From: Diphasiastrum complanatum
Lineage: Eukaryota; Streptophyta; Lycopodiopsida; Lycopodiales; Lycopodiaceae
DNA length: 64,000 bases
Assembly: GCA_029204225.1 (NCBI GenBank)
Contig: CM055110.1
Location: forward strand, 33,439,874 to 33,503,873
Reading direction: 5' to 3'
The notes under the pieces are model-generated. The model saw nothing but the letters and a program-made list of their open reading frames with translations, was not told the DNA's origin and ran no database searches. A program made the translations under genes and the position numbers. Shown here piece after piece: positions 10,901 to 20,138 of this stretch. Positions within the stretch are counted from its first letter, which is position 1. Every line of letters starts with the position of its first letter.

Positions 10901-11950
10901 TTCACTATGAGTGAGTATGATCATTCACTTTACTTTAGAATTAGTGCTAATGATGTTACAATCCTTCTAATTTATGTGGATGACATTATTTTAAGTGGAG
11001 GGAACAAGGAAGATATAGAAGATATCAAGAAAGCACTAAAAAAGGAATTTGAAGTGCATGATCTTGGTCTTTTGAGCTATATCTTAGGAATAGAAGTAAT
11101 TAGAACTTCTCAAATCACTTTTATTTCACAAGAGAAGTATGCTATTTCTATTCTCAATAGATTTCATATGGTAGATGCAAATCCTATTGATACACCTATG
11201 GAATCACATGTAAAGCTAACTATAAGAGGTAATGAAAGATCCTTCGAGGACATTACTCTCTATAGGAAGCTAATAGGTTCTCTTATATATCTAACCATCA
11301 CAAGACCTGATTTATCTTATTGTGTTGGTAGATTAAGCCAATTCATGCAAGATCCTAGCATAGAACATTGGAAACTAGGAAAGAGGATCTTGAGATACAT
11401 CTCGGGAACAAAAGATTTTGGCATTGTTTATAGAGGCTCATCACCTAACTTATTTGGTTTTTCAGATTCAGATTTTGCAGGAGACCTTATGGATAGAAAA
11501 TCCATAAATGCACATGCTATTTTCATAGGTGATGGAGCTATCTCATGGATGTCGAAGAAACAAGCAACTATATCACTTTCTTCTAGTGAGGCCGAGTACA
11601 AAGCTTTGACATCATGCACAAAGGAGATGGTGTGGATCAAGAGGATGATTATGGAGCTTCATTTGCTGGATTTTTCAGAGATTCCAATCATCTTTTGTGA
11701 CAACCTTTCAGCCCAAAGTCTAGCAAGCAATCCGGTTTTCCATGCAAGGAGCAAACATATCGAGGTGGCTTACCATTTTGTGAGAGAACAAGTGTTGGCA
11801 AAAGAGATCAAGCTTGAACATGTCCCATCAAAGGAATGTGTGGCTGATATCTTTACCAAAGCATTGGGAAAGGACTTATTTTTCAAGCATAGAACAAGTC
11901 TTGGTGTACTTTCTAAATCTATGCTAAAACTAGTTGAAGAGGGAGTGTGA
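8000..11950 (+). CDS. Gag-Pol polyprotein of copia element B
   Basis: 1316 aa in one frame, about the usual size for copia gag-pol. Order: gag (aa 1-200); zinc knuckle CFYCGVKGHFASDC (about aa 248-261); aspartic protease WWIDSGATSHMT (about 303-314); GAG-pre-integrase WHKRMGHLNY (about 437); integrase with HSDIH, FIDDFSRF, LRSDNGGEY and QQNGVAERKNR (DDE acids all present, about 500-605); reverse transcriptase with GCKWIFKVK, LDISNAFLNGDLEEEV and YVDD (about 992); RNase H with SDSDFAGD, SSSEAEYKAL and the terminal DIFTKAL block. The start MATNGGYMLESNDRL is chosen because A and C gags begin comparably. The stop lies 3-5 bp inside the 3' LTR. All key residues are present, so it is probably functional. 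No frameshift signal is needed. Confidence 0.97.
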   Translation: MATNGGYMLESNDRLTSLNYSTWKVRMESLLEMNELMDIVVGVEERPLAPQEQLRYDKRAKKALHMIKMNVTNELIKEVGKCTSSSEAWEALKKVYESKSTSRVLTLRRQIFSCMQKKSENGHAFVLRVKALNDELACINDGINNEELVQVILNGLLDDHANLVQSYAIQKCLPSVGDLQEVLLAEEFRLQARVGASSTSQGGEEEAMFSKGKFKGKGKSNWSKGQDQGEHSTFGKKKDRSKLKCFYCGVKGHFASDCFKKKRDQGEKQTNLTIDEGGDELLSNDAFVMSSCLLANHGDIDPWWIDSGATSHMTYHKEYFSSLMAFDGDRKVIYTANDGECAIKGIGTIPISLSTNRNIELKDVLLIPSITKNLLSVSQMLDKGFKVEFDGDACLIKKGCSIIAKGKRQGKLFKLDACVVANQVGCMANEQMSIQEVWHKRMGHLNYKALEVIAKKEVVRGLPKSLTCLNHVCEECALSKSHRLPYTRSISRSKMPFSLLHSDIHGVTTISNGGAKMYVTFIDDFSRFCWVYLLKSKDEVFDVFVKFKVAIETQFTTKIKCLRSDNGGEYISNKFKAFCDEHGIKREYTCPRTPQQNGVAERKNRTLCESAKAMRLNANLPKPFWSDALLCANFLCNRWPSVVLEGKTPFEALFGTKPNVKFLRTFGCICYFNITLDDRTKEDPSSRKGIFVGYSEVSKAYRIYVPSIKKVFTSRDVIFDEGNIPKVVSSDDGVVATNVLDDNGVDDTLDVDVEEASSSQIPRRTPRHKVKPSRLTYDGKGKQVVDGSNYAFLTSFDVPSCVDEARQEEEWIQAMDLEFEALMKNNTWRLVELPKGKSAIGCKWIFKVKTNQDGSINKLKARLVAKGYAQEHGIDYEETFAPVAKMVSIRVIISLATLYGWDLWQLDISNAFLNGDLEEEVYMEQPESYVSHSKPNHVCFLQKSLYGLKQAPRSWYARLNSFLLSQNFTMSEYDHSLYFRISANDVTILLIYVDDIILSGGNKEDIEDIKKALKKEFEVHDLGLLSYILGIEVIRTSQITFISQEKYAISILNRFHMVDANPIDTPMESHVKLTIRGNERSFEDITLYRKLIGSLIYLTITRPDLSYCVGRLSQFMQDPSIEHWKLGKRILRYISGTKDFGIVYRGSSPNLFGFSDSDFAGDLMDRKSINAHAIFIGDGAISWMSKKQATISLSSSEAEYKALTSCTKEMVWIKRMIMELHLLDFSEIPIIFCDNLSAQSLASNPVFHARSKHIEVAYHFVREQVLAKEIKLEHVPSKECVADIFTKALGKDLFFKHRTSLGVLSKSMLKLVEEGV
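11936..11945 (+). promoter_or_regulatory. Polypurine tract of element B
   Basis: GAAGAGGGAG immediately before the 3' LTR; expected plus-strand primer site. The gag-pol reading frame runs through it. Confidence 0.8.
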
Positions 11951-12598
11951 AAAATTGTCAACTAGTAGTATTTTCCTAACTTGAGATTTTGTAGGCCTAT
12001 GGCCAAATAAAAGTTAGAGATAGGTTCATACATGTATGTAGAGGCCCAAAGTATGTGTACACTACTTTTGAGGTCACATTAATTAGAGGAGGTCGAGTGT
12101 GGAGCTCTTCTATTGGCTCATAATTTGGTGCATTCCTATTTGACCAAATTTCTAGGTATATGGGTGAATCCTATTGGACCCCAATTTTAGCCTATCATAA
12201 GACAAGTGGCCAAGAGGCACTATGGCTGCTATAAATAGCCATCTCCACGAGTATGTACACATCTCATTTTCATTCTATTGAATGAATGTTATGCTCTTTG
12301 AAGGTCCATCTTCTTCTCTCTCACTTTTTTGTTCATATCTTGCATTCTAGCCACTAGAATTGTGATTTCTTTGTTGCTATGGCTTCACACGTGTGAAATG
12401 CAGGTTGTAGGCTCTGAAGTACGGACAGGGACAGCAAGTTTCTGTTTGTGGAAGCTTATGATCAGATTTTGATGTTTAGTTGATGTTTAGTATGCTTAAC
12501 ATCACAATTTCTATCATTTTTTCAATCTAGATGTGCATAACTTCCATGGCCAAGATCTTTATGAAACTTTAGCATCTTTTGGATCTGAGTTTTTCACA
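11946..12598 (+). repeat. 3' LTR of element B
   Basis: 653 bp, same length and apparently the same sequence as the 5' LTR, including the palindrome at 12384-12397. Followed by target copy TTCCC (12599-12603). Confidence 0.97.
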
Positions 12599-12603
12599 TT
12601 CCC

Positions 12604-13100
12604 TACAATCATTAGACCCATAAACTTATAGTCTTTACTTTTATAAGAACAAGTCTTGAATCATCTTGAATAAAATCAAATTTAGTCTTGAAAATAAGAC
12701 TTGAAAGCAATCAATCACAAAAATTGAGTTTGTCATTTTCGACTGCTCCATAACAAATGAAAAAGTCCATAGTAGCTCGAATGTATCTCAAAACTCTGAC
12801 TTCCAATGTGTAATACTAGGATTAACTGACTTAAGGAACAAACTATAGAAGCTATGTCTAGTCTGGTATAGGCCATTGCATACTTAAGAGATTCTATTAT
12901 CAAATGATAAGGATACTCACGCATCTACTCCTTCTCTTTGACTACATGAGGACATTGGTCCTTTGATAATTTGAGTCCTGGGTCCATTAGTGAGTGAGCT
13001 AATTTGCAATTCATTAGATTATATTTGATAGACAAATTGTCAATGTATCTTTGTTGAGTAATGTAAATCAACTTCTATTTTCTATCTCTTTGGATTTGAA
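12604..13100 (-). pseudogene. Old copia RT-RNase H fragment
   Basis: On the minus strand, 12924-12733 reads IIESLKYAMAYTRLDIASIV followed by SLSQ. This matches the region between RT and RNase H in copia pol (in B: LIGSLIYLTITRPDLSY...LSQFM). Other frames on both sides are broken. A highly decayed relic, interrupted by the insertion of element B on its left. Confidence 0.6.
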
Positions 13101-13378
13101 TACCTAAGAGCTTCGCCCATATCGGTCAAGTAAAATTCTCAATATAACATTGATTTAGCTTCTTTTATTAGATAATTCGGTCATGTCGACTTTGGAACAT
13201 ACGTTTTTGATAATTCGGGAGAGTCCGATAGTTCGGCTATATGAGCTTGCCCTTACCCTTGAGGTCGATAAACTGACATTAAAGGAGTTCTCAATATCAA
13301 AGAGACCCTTTAAGGAATGCCATGTAGGATAAAGAAAAATATCAAAATAAAAAAAACAATATTGCTTATTTTCTTGTT

Positions 13379-13572
13379 TCCCACTCCCAAGGCCTCCCCA
13401 ACTCCCAATGATCTAACCATAGTATCTACAATCACAGTTAACAACTCTAAATTGTTCGTAGTCTAACTTGTCAAAATTTGAAAATACATTCCAGCTATTG
13501 GATCTAGAATATGACTACCATTCCCAAATTCAAATAAGAGAAAAAAGCAAAATGTATGAATATGCATTCCCT
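13379..13572. repeat. Direct repeat, left copy
   Basis: About 190 bp, roughly 90 percent alike to 14561-14755 by eye. May be flanks or LTR-like ends of an unclassified element of about 1.4 kb. I do not see a primer site or terminal motif that settles it. Confidence 0.75.
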
Positions 13573-14560
13573 CTTAGCTGCCTCTCTTTGTTGCTTGAAA
13601 CGATCTGGATTTTCTCAAAATAGTTTCTTTGCAAACTTCCAATCGTCCTTGTGCACATTGTATGGCCTAGATTTCCCAGCTCTCATTGCATCTCAGATCT
13701 CCGATTTGCGGTGGCTCATCATGCCTCCCATGCGGCTCACCATCCATTTTCAAACAAACCACATCATTATAGGAGTTCTCAATATCAAAAAGACCCTTTG
13801 TAAAGATACTTTTATTTTTTTTCTTTAGTTTCGACCGTCACCAGGCTCTATCAAAATGTACAGATTTGAAATCTATGTAACGTAGTTCAAATTAACTGAG
13901 AAATAAAAATGCAATTTAGAAATCTTTGAAATTTGTGTCCGAGCAGCATGGACGTATCCCATTGGTTTCTTCTTCCTGCCCGAAACTTGCTAATCTGTCC
14001 GACGTCAATACCTCAAGTTAAATTTACTTGACTATGCTGGTTAGTATAATGGAATTTTCTAACTATACTAGTTACAGTTATAGAAATACAGTATGTACAA
14101 TTACATAAAATATGGTATATGCAGTAACTGTGACTATGTTGGCATTCACATTAGATTAGATGTGATACGAAAAATTGAAATTAAGTATCATATTAGAGAG
14201 ATTTGGCACCGAAGCTTTGAAAATAGCAATGGCAAGGAGACCCAGATCTACAATCGAGTCTGTGATTCTTTACAATGAGAAAGATGAAGCTGATAACTAG
14301 AAGCCAACAAAATATACGAAGAATTCATGGGTATTGCTGCATCCATCATCAAAGGGCAATTTTTTACAAAAGAAAAGAGCAAAAATGACTTACAAATCTT
14401 ATTGGAAAGTAAAAATTTTGGAGTTTAAGACTACCCCAGGAGGTCAATCGATATCATAAGTCTTAGTACAACATGTATATATGCATTCAAAAATCAAAGT
14501 ACATGATATCAATCCTCATGATCATAAAAAATGTAACTGTAAGTATATCAAAATGCTGGT

Positions 14561-14755
14561 CCCCCACTCTCGAGGCCTCCTCAACTCCCAATGATCTAAC
14601 CATAGTATCTACAGTCACAATTAAGAACTCTAAACTATTCACAGTCTAACTCCTCAAAATTTGAAAATACATTCCATCTATTGGATCTAGAATATGACTG
14701 CCATCCCCAAATTCAAATAAGAGAAAAAAGCAAAATGCATGAATATGCATTCCCT
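14561..14755. repeat. Direct repeat, right copy
   Basis: Partner of 13379-13572 in the same orientation. It runs straight into degenerate short repeats that extend to about 14950. Confidence 0.75.
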
Positions 14756-15044
14756 CCACTAGAATGAAAATTTGAGCGCCATCTCCAAATATGAACACCA
14801 TCTTCACATTGGACTGAGCATAATGAGTGCCATCTCCATGATGTATGAATATGCATTCCCTCAATAGGAATGAAAATATGATCGCCATCTTCAAATATGA
14901 ACGCCATCTCCACATCGGACTAAAAATATAAGCGCCATCTCCAAATTTGAATCGAACAGAGTATATAATATAATAAAAAATAAGTACTTTTTTTTTGTTT
15001 TGTATTGTTTTGTTTTGTACTATTTTGTTTGTCTTGTTTTTTTA

Positions 15045-15118
15045 GATGATGACATTGTATCATCTACATTTGGATATCCCTGATGATGACATTGTATCAT
15101 CTACATTTGGATATCTCT
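15045..15118. repeat. 37-bp tandem duplication
   Basis: Two adjacent copies of GATGATGACATTGTATCATC followed by TACATTTGGATATC. Lies at the outer edge of the family G inverted repeat. Confidence 0.9.
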
Positions 15119-15299
15119 AATGGAGGCAAAGGAGTTCCAATGTGTAATTAAAAAACAATATTTGGTGACTAGCGACTTGCTGAGTAAAATTTTTCTATAA
15201 AATACTATGAATCATACTTTTATTTTCATGTATAATTTGTAAGTAAAATTAAACTTGTAGATATCGTAAGTGAATTCTCATTAGCTTCCTCGAAAGTAA

Positions 15300-15490
15300 A
15301 GTTACCTTGGTTACCACCGTCACCTGATCTCTTTTTCTCTTGAAGCATTTACTTCCAAAATTTTTGCAATAAAAGCATTTGATCTTTGATTTTCCCCTCT
15401 TGCCTTGACTAAAAGGAAGTATTGTCTTCTTCGTTTAATTTGAACCTATGATTGCCATCTCCTCTTGCATTTGCCTTTGACCTTGATGAA
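15300..15490 (-). pseudogene. Copia gag zinc-knuckle fragment (family G, left arm)
   Basis: Minus strand carries the same short gag piece seen at 18287-18568: GNHRFKLNEE and KIKCFYCK-like residues followed by FKRKRDQ. No start, protease or continuation. Confidence 0.65.
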
Positions 15491-15522
15491 AAATTCTCCA
15501 TTATTTGATGGTCTAAGAAGAG

Positions 15523-15701
15523 GTGGCAATCTCCTCTTCGACCATTAAAAACCCTAATATAGTGTTTCAAAAACACTAAGCGTTTAAAGATAGATCTTTT
15601 TGACACAAATATAGTATAGTCAAACTGATACCTTGAGGAAGAATTCTTCATTATCACTTTTGATGGTCGAAGAGGAGGTGGCAATCTCCTCTTTGACCAT
15701 A
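15523..15701. repeat. Paired perfect and near-perfect hairpins
   Basis: Two dyads with loop GTGGCAAT: GATGGTCTAAGAAGAG against CTCCTCTTCGACCAT (about 15523-15560), and GATGGTCGAAGAGGAG against CTCCTCTTTGACCAT (about 15662-15700). The same motif is at 41673-41710 with a perfect stem, and in the opposite arm near 18030-18060 and 18240-18285. Confidence 0.8.
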
Positions 15702-16280
15702 AGAAACCCTACTCTAGTGTTTCAAGAACCCTAAGTGTTTAAAGATAGACTTTTTTGACACAAATATAGTAGTCAAACTGATACCAAACACAATCCTAAT
15801 GAAATATGATCTTAGATCTTTGAATGAGTGATATAAAATAGTCCATAAGACTTTAAAATAATAGGTATAGTAGATGATCAAGCAGTCTTTTGGAGTTGAT
15901 TCATCTAACCAAGTATATGCTACACAATCTTGATGAGAGTGTAGAGAAATTAAACTCTCTCTCTCTCTCTCTGACAAATTCTAGCTTGGTTGTATGTAAT
16001 TTTTTGATGTACTTTGTAATTCACATGTGTGAAGGCTATCCTAGATACGTTAGATCTCATTCATAGGGCTAGTTAGGTTTGTTTAGTCATGATTCCTAAG
16101 TTATGGACCAAACTCCTTAAATCATGGAGGTACTTGATCAACCTAACCATCCATAACTCTAGGGTTAGGTAAGATTGACATATTAGGGCAAAAGATGTCG
16201 ATTAGTCTCCTTATTACATGTTAGATTTTCACCCAACTTCAAAGGAGAAGAGCCTTATTGTACACTTTGTAAACTAAACT

Positions 16281-17185
16281 AGTTTATGTCAAATACAATA
16301 TTTTACAAGTGCTCATTGGGCTATGGACTTTCGCATGTAGGATGCCACAACCCTTGCAGCTTATTTTCTATTTCTGACTAATTTTATTTTTTTATAGAAA
16401 TGAGATGAAGAAGCCTCAATTATCAAGGAAATTATCGAGGATCTCCTTCCGAGGCATACTTCATGGTGTGTATCGAGGTTTGCGATCTTTACTCTCACTT
16501 GCTATTCACAAAGACACAAGTAGCAAGATGCTCCTGATCTTGATTCAAAAGAACTCTTAAAAAGGATTCTACAAAAAAAAAAAAAAATTGCTCAAGAAAA
16601 ATGAAGTTCATTTGAATCTAGAAACTCACAAAGATTTGACTTGATTTTGATCTTCTTAAGTTTGACTTCTAGCCCTTCTATGGACTTCTAATCATGGCCC
16701 TCTCACTCCCTCACAAAGATAGAATGGAGATAAAATGAGTTTGAATCAAAATACCATCAAATCTAATCAATTTTAGGAAGATTTGGACAAAAAAATGACT
16801 AAATATCTCTCCCTCATCTTGATGGTTCTTCAAGACCTGTTAAACAAATTTAAAGGGCTTGAACTCAGCCTCAATTAGTTAGATTTCATGACACTTAGTC
16901 AAATTTCATTGATGGCAAAAAAAACTTTGATGCTTTTCCTTGAATTGGCACCAAAAAACCTAAACCCTAAACCCTAAACCCTAAACCTTATGAAAAATTA
17001 AAGCTAAGTGCAAGTACAGAGGTGCCCACACATGTGGGAAGTACAGCTACTGACCCTCACCAAGTTTAAATCACAAAACTTCACACTAAAACTTGATTTG
17101 AACTCGCTCTCACAAGACTAGTTTTCTACCAATAAACTTGCTAAAAATGTTTTGTGCTTTGATCATTAGTTATCCTCTTGTATTT
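16281..17185 (-). other. Untranslated leader of family G, minus strand, with telomere-like insert
   Basis: Reverse complement matches 42557-43430 (leader of the third G copy). No coding sequence. Differences include an oligo-A run near 16570 and a block of CCCTAAA units at 16959-16988 where the other copy has unrelated sequence. Confidence 0.7.
16959..16988 (-). repeat. Interstitial telomere-type repeat (CCCTAAA)n, four units
   Basis: CCTAAACCCTAAACCCTAAA and one further unit, the plant telomere heptamer. Absent from the equivalent place in the third G copy (about 42755-42790), so it was gained in this copy. Confidence 0.9.
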
Positions 17186-17198
17186 GGCTCTGATACCA
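17186..17198 (-). promoter_or_regulatory. Primer-binding site (tRNA-Met), family G minus-strand unit
   Basis: Reverse complement reads TGGTATCAGAGCC. On the minus strand it directly follows an LTR ending TTTCAACA (17199 upward). Confidence 0.88.
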
Positions 17199-18054
17199 TG
17201 TTGAAAGTATAGTACTAAAGACCGTAAATGAGCCTATAAAAGACTCTGATCGTGATTGATTGATTGATACACCAATCTATTACAAAACTAGTCATCAATT
17301 TTTTGATCTAGATTAGCAACTTTGGATCACACAATCAAGAGCAATCAAAAACAATGATCAAACATGCAAATTCAACCCCACACGTGTGTGGTATTGCCTC
17401 CAGTATAATCAGCTATCATATGTCGAAAGTAATCAAGTTTAGTTTACAAAGTGTACAATAAGGCTCTTCTCCTTTGAAGTTAGGTGAAAATCTAACATGT
17501 AATAAGGAGACTAATCGACATTTTTTGCCCTAATATGTCAATCTTACCTAAACCTAGAGTTATGGATGGTTAGGTTGATCAAGTACCTCCATGATTTAAG
17601 GAGTTTGGTTTTATAACTTAGAAATCATGACTAAACAAATATAACTAATGTTATGAATGAGATCTAACGTATCTAGGATAGCCTTCACACATGGCAACAT
17701 GGATTCACACATGTGAATTACAAGGTACATCAAGAAATTACATACAACCAAGCTAGAATTTGTCAGAGAGAGAGAGAGAGAGAGAGTTTAATTTCTCTGC
17801 ACTCTCATCAAGATTGTGCAGTATATTACTTGGATAGATGAATCAACTTCAAAAAACGGCTTGATCATCTGCTATACCTATTATTTTGAAGTCTTATAGA
17901 CTATTTTATATCACTCATTCAAAGAAAGATCATATTTCATTAGAATTGTGTTTGGTATTAGTTTGACTACTATATTTGTGTCAAAAAAGTCTATGTTTAA
18001 ACAATTAGGGTTTTTGAAACACTAGAATAGGGTTTTTGATGGTCGAAGAGGAGA

Positions 18055-18150
18055 TTGCCACCATCAAAAGTGATAATGAAGATATCTTTGACCATCAAAA
18101 GTGATAATGAAGATATCTTTGACCATCAAAAGTAATAATGAAGATATCTT
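18055..18150. repeat. 31-bp tandem repeat, three units
   Basis: Three copies of ACCATCAAAAGTGATAATGA followed by AGATATCTTTG, next to the hairpin motif. Specific to this arm: it accounts for part of the size difference between the arms. Confidence 0.88.
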
Positions 18151-18286
18151 CATCAAGGTATCAGTTTGACTATACTATATTTGTGTCAAAAAGGTCTATC
18201 TTTAAACACTTAGTATTTTTGAAACACTAGATTAGGGTTTCTGATGGTCAAAGAGAAGATTGCCTCCTCCTCTTTGACCATCAAAA

Positions 18287-18568
18287 GTGATAATGAAGAA
18301 TTCTTCATCAAGGTCAAAGGCAAATGCAAGACGAGATGGCAATCATAGGTTCAAATTAAACGAAGAGACAATACTTCTTTTTAGTCAAGGCAAGAGGGAA
18401 AAATCAAAGATCAAGTGCTTTTATTGCAAAAATTTTGGAAGTGAATGCTTCAAGAGAAAAAGAGATCAAGGTGACGATGGTAACCAAGGTAACTTTACTT
18501 TCAAGGAAGCTGATGAGAATTCACTTACGATATCTACAAGTTTAATTTTACTTACAAATTCTACATGA
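18287..18568 (+). pseudogene. Copia gag fragment with damaged zinc knuckle (family G, right arm)
   Basis: An open frame of 93 codons. It contains KIKCFYCKNFGSECFKRKRD, a CCHC knuckle that has lost the GHxA part and so the histidine. Basic residues before it and acidic residues after it follow the gag pattern of B. No protease follows. Confidence 0.7.
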
Positions 18569-18689
18569 AAATAAAAGTATGATTTATAATATTTTATAGA
18601 AAAATTTTACTCAGAAGCCGCTAGTCACCAAATGTTGTTTTTTGATTACACATTGGAACTTCTTTGCCTCCTCGTCTCTATACAGGTGC

Positions 18690-19389
18690 CAAATCATTAG
18701 GAATATCTTCTTGGTTGACCATATCCTCCAGCTATTTAGGATCAGCATGTTGAGGGGATCTGACATATGTTGTTTGAATTAATGCTTCATCGAATAGTGG
18801 TTTATCGCCCTCGATGGTTTGTGCAAGTGGTGCGAGAGGAGTGCTGGTGGTGGAAGTGGGTGTCAGAATGGACTGCCCGAAGGATGGGACATAAGGGATG
18901 GAAGGATATTGGAGGGTGGTGTAGAGGATGGAGGCATGAGTGGGGGAAGAGTTATCGAAGAGACACATCCATTGGATGGTGCCAGGTGAGATTTGTGAGT
19001 CATCTGGATTCAACTGAGCAAATGGGATGGTGATTGGAGGAGGGATGGAAGAAGCAATGGTGATGAATGACAGAGCTGAAATTGGAATGACGATGGGGAA
19101 TAAAGAGATTGGGATAGAAACAGAAATGACGGTAGCAGTGGTTGGTGGTGCAGAGAAGGTAGTAGTGGAAATAGCAGATGTGGGGCATGAAGGTGTCGTG
19201 CATTGACGTGTGGGAGGAGGGCTAGAGGAGGATGAGGTAATGGTGGGTGTGTTAGTTGCAGCAGAGTGAGTGGAGACAGTAGGAGTGGAAGCGGGGAAGA
19301 GGTTAGTGTGTGGAATGATGGTGGAAAGGAGGCTGGAGCGTTGAAAATCCCGAAGCTTCTATTTGAGAAGAGTACAAGCAAGGAATTCT
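18690..19389 (-). other. Left flank of element C: unclassified, Ser/Pro-rich minus-strand open frames
   Basis: The minus strand has overlapping open frames (19381-19010 and 19013-18732) of low complexity, rich in Pro, Ser, Thr and Leu. No domain recognised. Element C separates this from the open frame at 26035-25646 on the same strand. Before insertion they would have been adjacent and may be parts of one decayed gene. Bias toward GGTGG/GGAAG bases makes chance open frames likely. Confidence 0.35.
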
Positions 19390-20126
19390 TGTGAATAATT
19401 GAAAAAGATTATCTATGTTAGATATAGGGGTCTTATGTTTTTTACATCAAGCATCTAGGTGTAGGATGTTGATAGGAATAAATTTGGCATAGATGACAAA
19501 TTATGAATTTTCACTTGTAATGCCACTATTGAGCCAAAATAGAGTAAGAGGCTAAACACTTGCTAATTAGAGTGTAGACAAGTGTAAAGTTTTTGTTTGA
19601 TGAATTCCAAGAGGTCCAATAGGATTTAGAAGTGGAACCTTGTGAGATCCAATAGGAAATTGAGGTGTGCTTGAATATAGTCCAATAGAATTAAGAGGTG
19701 CATAGATCAATGATCCAATAGGATCAAGAGGTGACAAAATATGGTCCAATCATAGTTAAGCATAGTGGTAGCTTGTGGACCTACTAGTATCATTGTACTC
19801 CTCATTTTGAATGCAATTGATTTGGTGATTTCATGGATTTTGTGAGTTATTGGATTTCTAGCTTTCTCTCTCTACCCGAGAGCTCATGATGCATTTTCTC
19901 TCTCTACCCATGGAGAGCAGCTTGTTTTTACTTAGATTATTTTTTTAATACTTCCCACACGTGTGAGTGAGAGTTGGAAGTGATTGAATGCATGTAGTAG
20001 TGTGTTTTTGCCATAGGATTCAAGATTGATCTTGAATCTCAATCTAGTCTTGATCTTGGTGCATCTACACACCTTAGGAGATCACAAGTAAATGTAGTGG
20101 ACAGTCCACACGTGTGGAATTCGACA
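19390..20126 (+). repeat. 5' LTR of element C
   Basis: 737 bp, TGTGAATAATTG...AATTCGACA. Contains five CCAAT boxes at 19616, 19649, 19682, 19715 and 19746, which form a degenerate 33-bp tandem array. Contains two copies of the CACACGTGTG palindrome (19956-19965 and 20107-20116). Confidence 0.95.
19616..19750 (+). promoter_or_regulatory. CCAAT-box array, 33-bp period
   Basis: Five CCAAT pentamers start 33, 33, 33 and 31 bp apart, each in a TCCAATAG-like context followed by AAG/GAGG. The same array is in the 3' LTR of C and in both LTRs of D. Likely an NF-Y-type enhancer in U3, by knowledge of CCAAT boxes. The 33-bp period keeps a 60-codon antisense frame open in several copies; I do not take it as a gene. 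Confidence 0.6.
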
Positions 20127-20138
20127 TGGTATCAGAGC
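20127..20138 (+). promoter_or_regulatory. Primer-binding site (tRNA-Met), element C
   Basis: TGGTATCAGAGC directly after the 5' LTR. Confidence 0.94.

Larger units (their letters stand above)
6738..12598 (+). mobile_element. Ty1/copia element B, complete and apparently intact
   Basis: Full-length LTR retrotransposon: two 653-bp LTRs (6738-7390 and 11946-12598), flanked by the perfect 5-bp target duplication TTCCC at 6733-6737 and 12599-12603. It has a tRNA-Met primer site, one uninterrupted 1316-codon gag-pol and a polypurine tract. I see no difference between the LTRs by eye, so the insertion is recent. The target is non-coding sequence containing older copia relics. Confidence 0.97.
13100..15044. 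other. Intergenic stretch with small internal repeats, no gene seen
   Basis: No convincing coding region. 13379-13572 and 14561-14755 are a direct repeat of about 190 bp (shared: AACTCCCAATGATCTAACCA and GATCTAGAATATGACT). 13768-13920 matches 40990-41135 in inverted orientation (AGTTTCGACCGTCA, AACGTAGTTCAAATTAACT). 14740-14950 is made of degenerate repeats with GAATATGCATTCCCTC and GCCATCTCCAAAT. A short open frame at 13556-13828 falls inside these repeats and is not supported as a gene. Confidence 0.7.
15122..18672. mobile_element. Family G inverted repeat (two copies head to head)
   Basis: 15122-16280 is the reverse complement of 17436-18672, with an asymmetric spacer of about 1.15 kb. 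The right half plus spacer is a minus-strand unit: LTR 3' end, tRNA-Met primer site (17198-17186, minus) and a leader of about 890 bp to 16290. This unit matches 41136-43430 on the plus strand. The left arm is a truncated plus-strand copy that stops inside the LTR (after GTAAACTAAACT). Each arm also holds a gag zinc-knuckle fragment transcribed away from the LTR. No pol seen. A non-autonomous or rearranged copia family. Confidence 0.75.

Noticed and set aside
13556-13828. 90-codon open frame as a gene
   Set aside because: Lies across a repeat boundary, shares sequence with non-coding repeats at 14.7 kb and 41 kb, and has no recognisable motif.
14646-14915. 89-codon minus-strand frame with repeating MWRWRS-like words
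   Set aside because: Produced by degenerate short repeats (GCCATCTCCAAAT); no conservation beyond the repeat.
19567-19749. 60-codon antisense frame inside C-family LTRs (also 25061-25243, 36641-36823)
   Set aside because: The frame is open because the CCAAT array has a 33-bp period. Its Pro-Ile-Gly repeats follow from CCAAT words. No start context or domain.
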